A stretch of DNA of 64,000 nucleotides from JAXLWB01 sp046328715 (GTDB taxonomy: Bacteria > Chloroflexota > Anaerolineae > Caldilineales > Caldilineaceae). The stretch spans positions 21,820 through 85,819 of the forward strand of contig JAXLWB010000043.1 of the NCBI GenBank assembly GCA_046328715.1, written 5' to 3'. The position numbers and the translations under genes were made by a program. Shown piece after piece: positions 52,629 to 60,699 of this stretch (positions within the stretch are counted from its first letter, which is position 1; each line of letters opens with the position of its first letter). A model generated the notes under the pieces. It had not been told where the DNA came from, did not search any database, and saw only the letters and a list, made by a program, of their open reading frames with translations.

Positions 52629-54151
52629 TGGGCGATTCCTCCTTGCCAAGTCAGCAATTGGTTGAAGCAAGCGAGGTCGGGCACTTTGACCTGCACGGCT
52701 GCCAAACGGGGATGGTCAAGCAGGCGAGCGGCGGGCGGTGCGGCACCTTCGCTGGTGCGACGCAACAGTTCGCCAATGCCAGCCACTTCCCAACAGCCAC
52801 GCTGCAGTGCTTCTTCTAACACCATTGCCAACTTGCTTTCGCCGTGCGTTTCACCTAGTTTCAGAATTTCGATAAAACGACGAGTGGCCTCGGTGCTCGG
52901 CAAACGCTTTTTGAGTTGCTCGAAGTAATCGTCAAAGAGTGCTGGCCAGATGCTACGCCACTGACGGATCACTTGCGCTTGGCTAAAGGCGCGTGGTTTC
53001 TGTGCTAGCAGCGGCAGATAATGATACGGGTTGAGCAGGTCTTGTTCACGAGCCCAACTGCGCCTATGGCTTGCCACCACTTCCCCACCACAGACAATTT
53101 CGATGCGCTCCACATAGACGTGCAGGGTCAGGGCTTCCTGTGCTTTTTCCACGGGGACCGAGTAACGATTGCTGCGATAGCTGACCAGTGAAAGGTGATT
53201 GGCTTTGACTGCCAGCGTTTTGCGGCAGAGGTAGGGACGTGCTGGCAGGCTGCGTAAGGCGCACTGTTCGACTTGCAAGCGTGCGCCGATGCTCTCGGTG
53301 CGCCGCGGCAAGCAGCGCATTAGCTCGCTTTGGCACTGCTCTCGCAATGCTTCATTCAGTGCCTGCCAACTGGCAAACTCGCCAGCGCCGATCAGCCAGT
53401 TGCGGCGTATATAGCCGACTCGCCCTTCGACACCCCCTTTCTCCCACCCGGATGCCACATTGCAGAATTCGGCTTTGAAGAGATAGTGGCTGCGAAAACT
53501 GATAAAGCTCTCCTGTTCCTCACGCTCCCATCCCGTCAATACTTTCTGCACGGCGTTGCTCAGGTTGTCATACCAGAGGGCTTGCGGCACCCCGCCAAAA
53601 AACTCGAAGGCGGCGACATGTCCCGCAAAAAACACCTCCTGCGTTTCTCCGGGGTAGGCTTGCACAAAGGTCGCTCCCGAATAACCCAACCACATCACAA
53701 ACAGATGAACCTTCTCTGTTTTTCCTGCAATCTTTACCTCGGCTTCGCCAAAGTCTACCTGGCCACATTCACCAGGCGCATAGGTTAGGGTCACATAGAC
53801 TTTGTGCCGCTCTCGTTTGCGCAACTTCCCCACATACCCTCGAATCGTCGCTTCTGCTCCTGCATAGCCATGCTCTTTTTGCAACAGCGTATACATTCTG
53901 CGCGCCGTTCTCCGTCCTTTCTTCCCCTTCTCACTATCTTCCTCTACCCACTTCGCTAGCAACTCCTTGTACTCTCCCAGCACTCGACTCGCTCGCGGCT
54001 CCTTCAACTCATACTTCGGTCGCCCGCTATCTTCCAGCATCCGTTTCACTGTGTTTCGCGAGTACCCGCTCTCGCGCGCCACTTGTCTCTGGCTTTTTCC
54101 TTCCACCAATACTTCTTGCCTGATCCTGGCTTTCTCGTCCATCGTTCGCAT
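52625..54151 (-). CDS. istA: IS21 family transposase
   Basis: A 508-residue DDE transposase. The N-terminal helix-turn-helix is KARIRQEVLVEGKSQRQVARESGYSRNTVKRMLEDSGRPKY. The catalytic triad is visible as GQVDFGEAEV near residue 132, ALWYDNLSNAV near 190 and GWEKGGVEGRVGYIRRN near 231. The C-terminal Mu-like domain LVSYRSNRYSVPVE follows. I start at the ATG at 54151, which has GGAGGTGA at the right distance; a further ATG at 54166 lies within that site's codon run. All key residues are present, so it may be active. Confidence 0.92.
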   Translation of the reverse strand: MRTMDEKARIRQEVLVEGKSQRQVARESGYSRNTVKRMLEDSGRPKYELKEPRASRVLGEYKELLAKWVEEDSEKGKKGRRTARRMYTLLQKEHGYAGAEATIRGYVGKLRKRERHKVYVTLTYAPGECGQVDFGEAEVKIAGKTEKVHLFVMWLGYSGATFVQAYPGETQEVFFAGHVAAFEFFGGVPQALWYDNLSNAVQKVLTGWEREEQESFISFRSHYLFKAEFCNVASGWEKGGVEGRVGYIRRNWLIGAGEFASWQALNEALREQCQSELMRCLPRRTESIGARLQVEQCALRSLPARPYLCRKTLAVKANHLSLVSYRSNRYSVPVEKAQEALTLHVYVERIEIVCGGEVVASHRRSWAREQDLLNPYHYLPLLAQKPRAFSQAQVIRQWRSIWPALFDDYFEQLKKRLPSTEATRRFIEILKLGETHGESKLAMVLEEALQRGCWEVAGIGELLRRTSEGAAPPAARLLDHPRLAAVQVKVPDLACFNQLLTWQGGIAQ

Positions 54152-54543
54152 TCCTTTCACCTCCATTCTAGGGTTCTCCCTACTATAGAGGTTCGCTTAC
54201 GATGGCTCACTTTTCAAATATCACTTCTGTGCCAAAGTGGATCTCTTTTATTTTATCAAACTCACACGGGCAAGGCGTCCTCGATGCCAACGGCATGCAG
54301 ACAATGAAACAATTCTCCTTCACGGCTGCGCAGTTCGGGAGCTAAAATTGACGCGCTGTATGGCTTCATCGCACTTGCAAAACCGTGGCTAAAATCATGC
54401 TCGGGGTAGTAGATTCGTTCGGGATCGGCCAGATCAACGTGGCTCACTCCACTGCTGCCATCTTTGCCCAGAAAGAGCTGCGCCACGGTCTGGCGCAGTT
54501 GGCGGGTGACAGCATTGCCAGATGCAATCGCCCCAGGGTTAAT

Positions 54544-55430
54544 GAACCTTTGGTGCTAGTTTGAAAAGGTCATGAGAAACGACTAAGCTATAAGCAGATA
54601 CCGATCAAAGTATGTGGAATAGCCAAGGAGAGACTCATGACCACAGTTGATTTTATCACAGAGTTGTTCTGTGTGGTGGCAGAACAGTTGGATCAACATG
54701 ATAAGCACAGTCAAGCGAAACTGTATCAAGCGAAGTCGTGACGATTGCCTTGTTGTATGCGTTGAAAGGGAGCGGCAGCCGAGCGTTCTGGCGCTGGCTA
54801 ACGAGATTATCGTGCGTTGTTCCCCCAACTGCCGAGTCGAACTCGACTGTTCCGCTTGTTCGTCAGTCATCGAGCGTTGGTGTCAAGTTCATGGCAGAAC
54901 CGTCGTTGATCGGTGTGATTGACAGCTATGGCATCGAATTGTTGCATCCGGTGCGAGAAGGACGTAGTGAGCAACAAATCGGACGCAAGGGAAAATCCAA
55001 TCATCGCTGGATTGTTGGGGGCAAACTCTGCTATGTGCTAAATCATCTCGGTCTGATTGTCAGTTGGGATTGTGATACGGCTAATGTCTATGATGGCAGC
55101 AGCTTCCAGCAACTGGTTGACGACCTAGCTGACTGGATGGTTGTCTTTTCCGATACCGGCTTTGAAAAAAACGATTGGCATCCCACCAACTTGCGCCTTT
55201 GGCGCAGCGTGTGGAACGTTCGTATGGTCGTCGAAACCGTGCTTTCCATGCTCACCTATGTCTGTGATTTCAAGCATTCCAGACACAAAGTCTGGGAGTA
55301 CTTTGGAAGCCAAGCTCGCTTTCACCATGGCTCTATTCAACATTTTGGTGCAATGGCATGGCTTTCAACCCGATGAAACTGGCGTGCCCCTTTCCATCGC
55401 TGAGTTTAGTCTGTGATCAACTAGCACCAA
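54544..55430 (+). mobile_element. 887-bp degenerate insertion sequence with 7-bp target duplication
   Basis: The ends are inverted copies of TTGGTGCTAGTT: GAACCTTTGGTGCTAGTTTG on the left and AACTAGCACCAA on the right (55419-55430). GGTTAAT is present directly at both sides (54537-54543 and 55431-55437). Inside is one DDE transposase gene with several frameshifts. It is inserted in the metallophosphoesterase gene in the opposite direction. Confidence 0.85.
54638..55416 (+). pseudogene. decayed DDE transposase (IS982/IS5-like)
   Basis: The protein can be pieced together from changing frames. MTTVDFITELFCVVAEQLDQ (54638 on) leads to TIALLYALKGSGSRAFWRWLTR (54738 frame), then to DYRALFPQLPSRTRLFRLFVSHRALVSS in a third frame (54805 on). 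It returns to FMAEPSLIGVIDSYGIELLHPVREGRSEQQIGRKGKSNHRWIVGGKLC and on to NVRMVVETVLSMLTYVCDFKHS. The end, KLAFTMALFNILVQWHGFQPDE, is again in the third frame. At least four shifts are needed, so it is inactive. Catalytic Asp candidates are in GVIDSYG and VFSDTGF. I am unsure of the exact IS family. Confidence 0.75.
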
Positions 55431-55920
55431 GGTTAATGATGCGAATGCCGGCTTCCTCATAGAGCAGTGGAATATGCCAGTGGCCAAAGACCACGGTCTG
55501 CGCGCCACAACGCTGGGCTCGTTGCACTGAACGGGCAAATTTCGGTGGCAACTCATCCGAGCGGCGGGAATCGATCTCGTCGATGCGGTCAGGAAAGTGG
55601 CTGTGCCAGAGCAGGATACGTTGTCCGCCGACAGCAACGACCTGTTGGTAAGGCAGTTCGCGCTGGGCATCCTGGCTGTCATCGTTGCCGTGCACGGCAA
55701 TCACCGGTGCGATCTGGCTCAATTGATCCAGCACCCAAAGTTCGCCCACGTCGCCAGCGTGCAGGATCAGGTCGACGCCCTCGAAGACGGCAGCAAGCGA
55801 GGCAGGCAAGGATTCACAACGATCGGGCATGTGCGTGTCGGAGATGAGGCCGATGGTGGTAGCAATCTGGTTGCCAGCTAGATGAGATGGGAATAATGAT
55901 CGGTGCATAACATTCCTTGG

Positions 55921-55935
55921 TCTTTGTGGTACAAT
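55921..55935 (+). promoter_or_regulatory. extended -10 promoter candidate
   Basis: TGGTACAAT at 55927-55935 gives a TGnTACAAT extended -10 about 40 bases before the ATG at 55971. The -35 region is poor. Confidence 0.35.
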
Positions 55936-55970
55936 CAGGTTACCAACTTACCTTCATAACACGGCATCAC

Positions 55971-56837
55971 ATGCGCAAACTATCTGATAATTTCCTTGAA
56001 TGTTTAAAAACAGGTTTCTTGTCCCCGATGATAGAGACAGTGCGAAGCGACCTGGATTTGAGTCTTGATATTAGAGAAAATTACATCAACATCTATTACA
56101 AAGGCAATTCGCTTCTCCAACTATCAGAAAGTAGCGGCGGTCTCTACAGAGCACAGATACACCCAAAGTTCTTAACGGGGATCGCTCCGCCAGTGACATT
56201 TACAGAAGAAACGGTGCCCCTTTTTCTGCAAACAATTCCTCAACTCAAACAAAACATCGTCGGCTTTGGCAAACGGTCTCTTGAGATTGAATATGAACAA
56301 TTGATTATTCGCGCAAATAATCTCGAAATTCACAACAACACGGATTACTTTATAGTCGATAGGCAATACACAGTCGCCGATGGTCGATTTGATTTGCTAG
56401 GCTTTTGCTGGGCAACCAAAGGACGTAAGCGCTATCAGGAAGTGCCCATTAGCTTGATAGAAATCAAGTTTGCGCTGAATTCCGAGATTCAGAGCCTCCA
56501 TGAACAGGTAGAACGTTACTACGCTGCTATCAAACCGAAGTGTGCCGAAATTGCAGATGAATTGCAGACAATTTTCCGCCAAAAACTAGAATTGGGCTTA
56601 TACCAACAACCCCAAGATCGTCTTGCCGCAATGGCAACCCTCAAATTTGCGCGCACGATTGAGCAATTTCAATTCCTCATCATCTTGGTCGATTATAATC
56701 ACAATAGCTCATTGCTGAGTCTGCAAAATCTCGAAAGATTGCCCTTTGCGAATCAGATACGAATCTTTCACAGTGGTTTTGCAATGTGGCAACAAAATGC
56801 GAAAACACTATCTGGCTTTTTATCAAAGGAATTCTAA
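55971..56837 (+). CDS. uncharacterised protein with PD-(D/E)XK-nuclease-like core
   Basis: A 288-residue protein that I cannot assign to a named family. Residues about 120-175 read FIVDRQYTVADGRFDLLGFCWATKGRKRYQEVPISLIEIKFALNSEIQSLHEQVERYYAAI. An Asp in a beta turn (GRFDLLG), then E-x-K at the end of a strand (LIEIKF), then a helix with Gln/Tyr is the pattern of PD-(D/E)XK nucleases. The N-terminus (LSLDIRENYINIYYKGNSLLQLSE) resembles the small sheet region before such cores. The start at ATG 55971 is preferred, since codons upstream overlap the promoter. The stop is directly followed by the nucleoside hydrolase ATG (TAAATG), so the two may be one operon. Confidence 0.6.
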   Translation: MRKLSDNFLECLKTGFLSPMIETVRSDLDLSLDIRENYINIYYKGNSLLQLSESSGGLYRAQIHPKFLTGIAPPVTFTEETVPLFLQTIPQLKQNIVGFGKRSLEIEYEQLIIRANNLEIHNNTDYFIVDRQYTVADGRFDLLGFCWATKGRKRYQEVPISLIEIKFALNSEIQSLHEQVERYYAAIKPKCAEIADELQTIFRQKLELGLYQQPQDRLAAMATLKFARTIEQFQFLIILVDYNHNSSLLSLQNLERLPFANQIRIFHSGFAMWQQNAKTLSGFLSKEF

Positions 56838-57710
56838 ATGACTCACAAAATCCTACTCGACACCGACATCGGTTCGGACATTGACGACGCCATTGCCCTC
56901 GCCTATCTGCTCGCCCAGCCGCAGTGCGAACTGCTCGGCATCACCACGGTGACCGGGGAGCCGGTAAAACGGGCGATGATGGCGAGTGCGCAGTGCAAGC
57001 TGGCAGGCAGAAATATCCCGATCTATCCTGGCGCAGCAGAGCCGTTGATCATTCAACAGCGCCAACCGCAGGCACCACAGGCCGCCAAGTTGGAGCGCTG
57101 GGAACATGAGACCCAGTTCCCGACGGGCGAAGCGGTCGAATTTCTGCGTCACACGATCCGTGCCCACCCTGGCGAGATCACGCTCTTTACGATTGGGCCA
57201 CTGACCAACATTGCCCTGCTTTTCCACAGCGACCCGGAGATTCCCAGTTTGCTCAAAGGGTTGGTGATGATGTGTGGCGTCTTTGCTGAGAGCAATTGGG
57301 AGGGCAAACCGCTGGAGTGGAACGCCATCCTCGACCCACACGCCACCGAGATCGTCTATCGTGCCCAGCCACCGGTCCATCGTTCGGTGGGGCTGGATGT
57401 GACGACCAAGGTGGTGATGAACCGCGAGCAGGTACGCCAGCGCTTCCAGACGCCCTACCTGCAACCAGTGCTCGACTTTGCCGATGTCTGGTTTGAAAAG
57501 CGCCCGGAGATCACTTTCCACGACCCGCTGGCAGCAACCCTGCTCTTTGACGAGTCAATCTGTCGCTTTGAACGGGGTTCGGTGACGGTTGAGTTGGACG
57601 ACAAGTTGCTGCTCGGGCAGACCAAGTGGACGGCCGGGACGGGGCCGCATGAGGTAGCGTTGCAGGTGGATGCAAGCAAGTTCTTTGCGCATTACTTCTC
57701 GGTGTTTTAA
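56838..57710 (+). CDS. inosine/uridine-preferring nucleoside hydrolase family protein
   Basis: A 290-residue enzyme that hydrolyses N-glycosidic bonds of nucleosides. The calcium-binding motif DTDIGSDIDDAIALAYLL stands at residues 8-25 (the family form is DTDxGxDDAxA, here with Ser and Ile before the Asp pair). ITLFTIGPLTNIALLFHSDPEIPSLLKGLVMMCGVF near 115 is the second typical block. The usual terminal His/Asp block is FHDPLAATLLFDESI near 228. It directly follows the uncharacterised protein gene and precedes two sugar-binding lipoproteins, which may bring in nucleosides or glycosides. Confidence 0.88.
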   Translation: MTHKILLDTDIGSDIDDAIALAYLLAQPQCELLGITTVTGEPVKRAMMASAQCKLAGRNIPIYPGAAEPLIIQQRQPQAPQAAKLERWEHETQFPTGEAVEFLRHTIRAHPGEITLFTIGPLTNIALLFHSDPEIPSLLKGLVMMCGVFAESNWEGKPLEWNAILDPHATEIVYRAQPPVHRSVGLDVTTKVVMNREQVRQRFQTPYLQPVLDFADVWFEKRPEITFHDPLAATLLFDESICRFERGSVTVELDDKLLLGQTKWTAGTGPHEVALQVDASKFFAHYFSVF

Positions 57711-57725
57711 AAGATAGAAATACGC

Positions 57726-57754
57726 TTGAAGAAAGCCCTCTTACTTGTTATAAT
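57726..57754 (+). promoter_or_regulatory. sigma-70-type promoter before the tandem binding-protein genes
   Basis: TTGAAG at 57726-57731 is followed after exactly 17 bases by TATAAT at 57749-57754. The start codon of the first binding protein is 41 bases further on. Confidence 0.65.
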
Positions 57755-57795
57755 ATTCACAAATATCATAACAAACCGTTATTCAAAGCATTTCT

Positions 57796-59097
57796 ATGTC
57801 AAACATCATTCATGCGCGATGGCTTCTGATTGTACTTACCCTTGCTTCTTTGCTGCTCACCCAATGTGGCTTTGGCCGTGCCGAACCGACGCCAGCCCCG
57901 GTTACGCTGAGTTGGGCGACCTGGCAGGAGAACAGTGCAGTCGAGGTCGAGTTGATGAAACGCTATCGCGAGCAGTTTCCCAACATCACCTTTCAGCGGC
58001 AGGGCATGCAGTTGGGCGAAAACATGGCAGATCGGGAACCAGCGCTCGATCTGGTCAATGTATTGGTCAACTATGACTTCTTGCGCGCCAGCAAAGCGGG
58101 AAGCTATGTGGATCTGACGGAGCTGTGGAACGATGGTGGACTCAACACAGCGATCCCGCACAGTTTTCAACAGTTGACCGAGCAGGAAAATAAGCAGTTC
58201 TTGGTGCCTGCCGCCTTTGATTGGAGCGGCATCTACTACAACAAGGCAGTCTTCGAACAATATCAACTCCAACCGCCACAATCCTGGGACGACCTGGCCC
58301 GCTTGTGTGATCAGTTGCTGCTCAACAATGAAATTCCTTTTGCACTGGCGGGAGATGGCTTTACCATCCGCCTCTGGTTTGATTATTTGCTGCTGCGGGT
58401 GGGTGGCATGCAATTTTACCGCGACCTGATCGATGGCAAGGTCAGCTATCAGGATATTCGCGTCCAGGATGCAATTGACCGCTGGCAAACATTGCTCAAT
58501 CAAGGTTGTTTTGTCGAAGATGCCAAACGGTACGACGATCAAAGTGCGATCAAGATGTTGGTGCGCGATGACAAAGGGATGTTGGGCTCTACCAAAGCGG
58601 CCATGATGCTGGTCGATGCCTTTACCTTCACCCAGTTGCCGGAGAAACTGCGCCAAGGAATCGACTTCTTCCGCTTTCCACAGATCATGCCCGACGTACC
58701 GCAGGCTGAGATCGTGGCAATCACGGGCTATGCGATTCCGACCAAGTCGGTCAACAGCAGCCAGGCGCTCGACTTCCTCAAGTTTATGGCGACCCAGGAG
58801 TCACAGGAGGCTTTTCTGCAAGAAGCCTTCGTCAGTTCCGCTCTGCTGGCTCCCGTGCGCAACGATATCGCCGCCGATAAGATGAGCGAAGATATGAAGC
58901 AGGCAGTACAGTTGGTCAACGAGAGCGAAAGTGTAGCACCGCTCTCCTTTGTCTGGATGCCGACCGAGATGATCGGACGCACCGAACTGGCCTACCGCAA
59001 GTTGCTCGACAACGATTGGGACTTCATCGGCTTTGTAGAGCTTCTCGAAGAGGCTCGCCAATCTGCGTTGGAAAGTGGGCTGTTTACGCAGGAGTAA
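57796..59097 (+). CDS. family-1 sugar-binding lipoprotein
   Basis: A 433-residue extracellular solute-binding protein of the sugar ABC type. The signal LLIVLTLASLLLTQC puts the lipobox Cys near residue 24. VTLSWATWQENSAVEVELMKRYREQFPNITFQRQ starts the first lobe, SGIYYNKAVFEQYQLQPPQSWDDLARLCDQL is the family's hinge region, and the terminal lobe ends DFIGFVELLEEARQSALESG. It has its own promoter. No permease or ATPase gene is near, so it must use one encoded elsewhere. It is paralogous to the next gene. Confidence 0.88.
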   Translation: MSNIIHARWLLIVLTLASLLLTQCGFGRAEPTPAPVTLSWATWQENSAVEVELMKRYREQFPNITFQRQGMQLGENMADREPALDLVNVLVNYDFLRASKAGSYVDLTELWNDGGLNTAIPHSFQQLTEQENKQFLVPAAFDWSGIYYNKAVFEQYQLQPPQSWDDLARLCDQLLLNNEIPFALAGDGFTIRLWFDYLLLRVGGMQFYRDLIDGKVSYQDIRVQDAIDRWQTLLNQGCFVEDAKRYDDQSAIKMLVRDDKGMLGSTKAAMMLVDAFTFTQLPEKLRQGIDFFRFPQIMPDVPQAEIVAITGYAIPTKSVNSSQALDFLKFMATQESQEAFLQEAFVSSALLAPVRNDIAADKMSEDMKQAVQLVNESESVAPLSFVWMPTEMIGRTELAYRKLLDNDWDFIGFVELLEEARQSALESGLFTQE

Positions 59098-59099
59098 AG

Positions 59100-59233
59100 A
59101 ACCCCACCCTAGCCCTCCCCGACTTCAGGGAGGGAACTGTAACGGGACGGATAAAGTATCTCGTTCTGTCTACCAATCTTTATCCTTTCCGTGATTGTCC
59201 CCTCCCTTAGCAGGTGAGGGTTAGGGTGGGGTT
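59100..59233. repeat. C/G-rich inverted repeat between tandem paralogues
   Basis: AACCCCACCCTAGCCC at 59100-59115 faces GGGTTAGGGTGGGGTT at 59218-59233 with one mismatch. The 100-base loop includes CTGTAACGGGACGG. It is the third copy of the repeat family found at 6217 and 27178, and starts three bases after the stop codon of the first binding-protein gene. Confidence 0.65.
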
Positions 59234-59249
59234 GTAGAATGAAAGTCAC

Positions 59250-60557
59250 ATGATGCGAAAGTTCCCACGTCAGACATTGTTATTGCTGTGCATTGCAACG
59301 TTGATCCTCGCCGCTTGCGGTTCCAAAGAAAGCGCTGCGCCCTTGGAAGCGGCGGAGTTGCAATGGGTTACCTTCGATGAAAACAACCAGGCCGAGGTCA
59401 CGGTCATCAAGAAATATCAGGAGACCCATGCGCAGATCACCTTCAAGCGCAACGGTCGATTTCGAGGTGGTTTCTTCGGTGGCTTTTTGCCCGACCCTGC
59501 ACCTGACCTTTTGACCGCCACAGCCGATTTCGATTACTTGCAAGCCATTCGCCAGGAGCAGGTGGCCGATCTGAGCGAGTTGTGGGATGGGGCAGAACTG
59601 ACCGACAAGATTCCAGCCAATGTTCGCTCTTTGGTGGAGGTGGATGGCAAACCGTTCATGACGCCCCTGGCCATCAATTGGAGTGCCATTTACTACAACA
59701 AAGCAGCCTTTGCTCAGGCCGGAGTCGAGCCACCCAAAACCTGGGACGAGTTTGTCGATGTCTGTGAGCGACTGATCCTCAGCGGCGAAATTCCGCTGGT
59801 GATCACGGGCACACGCAGCTATTCGTTTCTGCTCTGGTTCGACATGCTCGACCTGCGCATCAATGGGGCGCAGTTTCACCGTGACCTATTGGATGGCAAG
59901 GAGCGCTTTGACGATGCTCGTCTCGTCGACGTCTTTGATCGTTGGCAATCTCTTTTTGAGCGAGGTTACTTTGTTGACAACCCAGAGTATCTGAGTGACC
60001 TGGCGGCCAGCAACTCGTTGATCCGCAACGACAATGGCATGTTGCGCGGCCCCAAAGCGGCGATGATGTTGCTGGATGCGCGCACGGTCGCCGATATGCC
60101 ACCCAAGTTTCGCCAGGAACTCGACTTCTTTCCCTTTCCTACCATTGATCCAGCCGTACCCGCCGCCGAATCGGCAACCGTGATTGGCTATGTGATTCCA
60201 CGGGCCGCCGAACACACTGCCCAGGCAGTGGATTTCCTCACCTACATGAATTCAGCGGAAGCACAGGGGTGGTTACTCCTGCCCAATACAATCGGCAGTG
60301 CCGCCTTTGTTCCCGCCCGCAACGACGTGTCGACTCCAAACACCGATCCACAACTCGCCCGCGCCACTGAGTATCTGCACGGCATCCCGCAACTGGCACC
60401 ACAGGCCTATATCTGGATGCCACGCGAGATGTTCTTCGGTTTTAATACGGGGTATAGCCATTTTCTGAGCAAAAAAGAGTACGATACTTCACGCTTTATC
60501 GAGGATTTGCAGAAAGCTCAGGACGATGCAAAGGCAAAAGGGGTTTACTCGGAGTGA
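59250..60557 (+). CDS. family-1 sugar-binding lipoprotein (paralogue)
   Basis: A 435-residue binding protein whose plan follows that of the preceding gene. The signal LLLLCIATLILAACGSKES has Cys near residue 22. ELQWVTFDENNQAEVTVIKKYQETHAQITFKRNGRF, SAIYYNKAAFAQAGVEPPKTWDEFVDVCERLIL and MLRGPKAAMMLLDART match blocks of the neighbour. The two differ widely in overall residues, so the duplication is old or they bind different cargo. No transporter subunits are adjacent. Confidence 0.88.
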   Translation: MMRKFPRQTLLLLCIATLILAACGSKESAAPLEAAELQWVTFDENNQAEVTVIKKYQETHAQITFKRNGRFRGGFFGGFLPDPAPDLLTATADFDYLQAIRQEQVADLSELWDGAELTDKIPANVRSLVEVDGKPFMTPLAINWSAIYYNKAAFAQAGVEPPKTWDEFVDVCERLILSGEIPLVITGTRSYSFLLWFDMLDLRINGAQFHRDLLDGKERFDDARLVDVFDRWQSLFERGYFVDNPEYLSDLAASNSLIRNDNGMLRGPKAAMMLLDARTVADMPPKFRQELDFFPFPTIDPAVPAAESATVIGYVIPRAAEHTAQAVDFLTYMNSAEAQGWLLLPNTIGSAAFVPARNDVSTPNTDPQLARATEYLHGIPQLAPQAYIWMPREMFFGFNTGYSHFLSKKEYDTSRFIEDLQKAQDDAKAKGVYSE

Positions 60558-60699
60558 TACATTCGTAGTAAACGCTGAGTGTTTTAACGCAAAAGCGCAA
60601 GAATACAAGGACGCAAATCGAGCGATTTAGCAAGATAGTTCTTTGCGTCTTTGCCCCTTTGCGTTTATTCCTTTCTGGTTCTTTGTATAGCATGTATGG

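Larger units (their letters stand above)
51504..54258 (-). mobile_element. IS21-family insertion sequence, apparently intact
   Basis: About 2.75 kb bounded by TGATAA at 51504-51509 and its inverse TTATCA at 54253-54258, with istA and istB coupled inside. Both ends carry several copies of a transposase-binding-like repeat. On the left, ATGAAAAGTGATCCA is at 516-530 of the 51-kb block (51516-51530), ATGAAAAGTGAGCCATC at 51539-51555 and GAAAAGAGATCCAG at 51596-51609. On the right, inverted copies are at 54201-54216 and 54237-54250. This multiple-repeat end is typical of IS21. No flanking direct repeat is visible. Confidence 0.85.
54262..55908 (-). pseudogene. metallophosphoesterase gene split by an IS
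   Basis: The 5' part (55908 to 55431) encodes a YfcE-like phosphodiesterase. TIGLISDTHMP gives the first metal site, DLILHAGDVGE the second, VHGNDD the third, LLWHSH the fourth and VVFGHWHIPLLYEE the last, ending GIRIIN. The 3' part (54543 to 54262) continues N-PGAIASGNAVTRQLRQTVAQLFLGKDG and ends GIEDALPV. Joining across the two GGTTAAT copies restores an unbroken IIN-PGAIA reading frame, exactly the loop that ends the catalytic domain in this family. The gene is therefore broken by the 887-bp element at 54544-55430. Its last codon lies four bases from the IS21 end, so the C-terminus may be shortened too. Confidence 0.8.

Noticed and set aside
51490..54270. target-site duplication around the IS21 element
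   Set aside because: TGTGA occurs near both ends but in opposite orientation, which is not a direct repeat.
54262..54486. 74-codon minus-strand frame as an independent gene
   Set aside because: It is the 3' part of the metallophosphoesterase interrupted by the IS; the coding sequence continues upstream without a start to the target duplication.
56853..57521. 222-codon minus-strand frame opposite the nucleoside hydrolase
   Set aside because: Shadow of a gene with an intact DTD.GSDIDDA motif.
57799..58656. 285-codon minus-strand open frame opposite the first sugar-binding lipoprotein
   Set aside because: The plus strand encodes a protein with signal peptide and family motifs; the opposite frame is a codon-bias shadow.
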